A DNA stretch of 64,000 bases, from positions 16,834 to 80,833 of the forward strand of contig NZ_SDKK01000006.1 in NCBI RefSeq assembly GCF_008107625.1. The letters run 5' to 3'. Shown piece after piece: positions 63,877 to 64,000 of the stretch. The stretch comes from Zoogloea oleivorans (lineage in GTDB: Bacteria > Pseudomonadota > Gammaproteobacteria > Burkholderiales > Rhodocyclaceae). Each line of letters opens with the position of its first letter. Positions within the stretch are counted from its first letter, which is position 1. The translations under genes and the position numbers were made by a program. The notes under the pieces are model-generated. The model searched no databases, was not told the DNA's origin, and was given only the letters and a program-made list of their open reading frames with translations.

Positions 63877-64000
63877 ATGCCCTCCCCCAAAGCCCCCATC
63901 TCTGTCGGTGTCGCTGTGCTGACCCTCCGGGTCCGGCCCGGCGAGCCGCTGTGTCGGCTCATCCCGGCCGGCCGGTTCGACGCCCCGCGGGGCGCCATGG
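63877..64000 (+). CDS. Possible phage protease (Mu I-like), 5' end only
   Basis: ATG at 63877 opens a frame that runs off the window; 41 codons are visible. The start (SVGVAVLTLRVRP) and the phrase LCRLIPAGRFDAPRGAM resemble the N-terminus of Mu-like head proteases, where a hydrophobic strand is followed by a L(I/L)PAG(E/R)F motif. In Mu the protease gene follows the G gene. Assignment rests on this short stretch only. Confidence 0.45.
   Translation, partial: MPSPKAPISVGVAVLTLRVRPGEPLCRLIPAGRFDAPRGAM

Larger units (their letters stand above)
60062..64000. mobile_element. Mu-like prophage, left part (continues past the window)
   Basis: Repressor on the minus strand, a divergent Ner-like gene, small early genes and a MuA-type transposase on the plus strand reproduce the left end of transposable phages. 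The exact left end could lie anywhere between about 59460 and 60060; no TG-ended border or transposase-site array could be fixed by eye. The B ATPase gene and other early genes are missing after the transposase. Confidence 0.8.

Overview
The window looks like chromosome of a GC-rich betaproteobacterium, most probably a Rhodocyclales member (Azospira/Dechloromonas-like). I infer this from the gene order tpiA-secG-tRNA-Leu(GAG)-nuoA..N, a DUF3579 gene, the rlmE-ftsH-folP-glmM block beside pst, greA-carB-carA, and an exosortase-A-type exopolysaccharide cluster. No sequence search could be run, so the genus is an inference.

Layout. (1) 1-4190: the 3' part of a very large protein joining a lipase-like alpha/beta hydrolase to a CHAT caspase-like protease; it is cut by the window edge. 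(2) 4199-7083: a stand-alone assimilatory nitrate reductase gene (nasA) behind a near-perfect sigma-54 promoter that sits inside a 15-bp perfect inverted repeat. (3) 7126-20696: an exosortase-A-associated surface polysaccharide/small-molecule cluster. It holds hydrolases 1 and 2 and an acyl carrier protein on the minus strand, a DegT-type PLP enzyme, a GNAT/FemAB-like acyltransferase, two glycosyltransferases, an acyl-CoA ligase, a PLP decarboxylase, a flippase and an asparagine-synthase-like protein without the glutaminase cysteine. No exosortase is in the window. (4) 20790-37367: DUF3579, the complete 14-gene nuo operon (complex I) on the minus strand, then tRNA-Leu, secG and tpiA upstream of it. 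(5) 37424-43189: the pst phosphate operon with a Pho box, in which pstS is broken by a complete IS1380-family element with a 5-bp target duplication. (6) 43208-58707: housekeeping genes glmM, folP, ftsH, rlmE, yhbY, a DUF4149 gene, greA, carB, carA, a large hybrid histidine kinase, dapB, bamE and fur. (7) 58779-59456: a TonB-like protein. (8) about 59500-64000: the left part of a Mu-like (transposable) prophage with repressor, Ner-like regulator, small genes and a MuA-type transposase. The transposase C-terminus seems to be fused to the tail of a structural gene, and the start of a protease-like gene follows directly, which suggests a large internal deletion.

How the parts work together. Most of the window is core metabolism: energy (nuo), translation and quality control (rlmE, yhbY, ftsH, greA), cell wall and folate (glmM, folP, dapB), pyrimidine/arginine (carAB), phosphate and iron. 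Accessory DNA is in four places: the CHAT gene, the polysaccharide cluster, the IS in pstS, and the prophage at the right end. The most interesting items are the hydrolase-CHAT fusion, the nasA promoter architecture, the IS-disrupted pstS behind an intact Pho promoter, the carAB leader and the deleted Mu-like prophage with its operator array.
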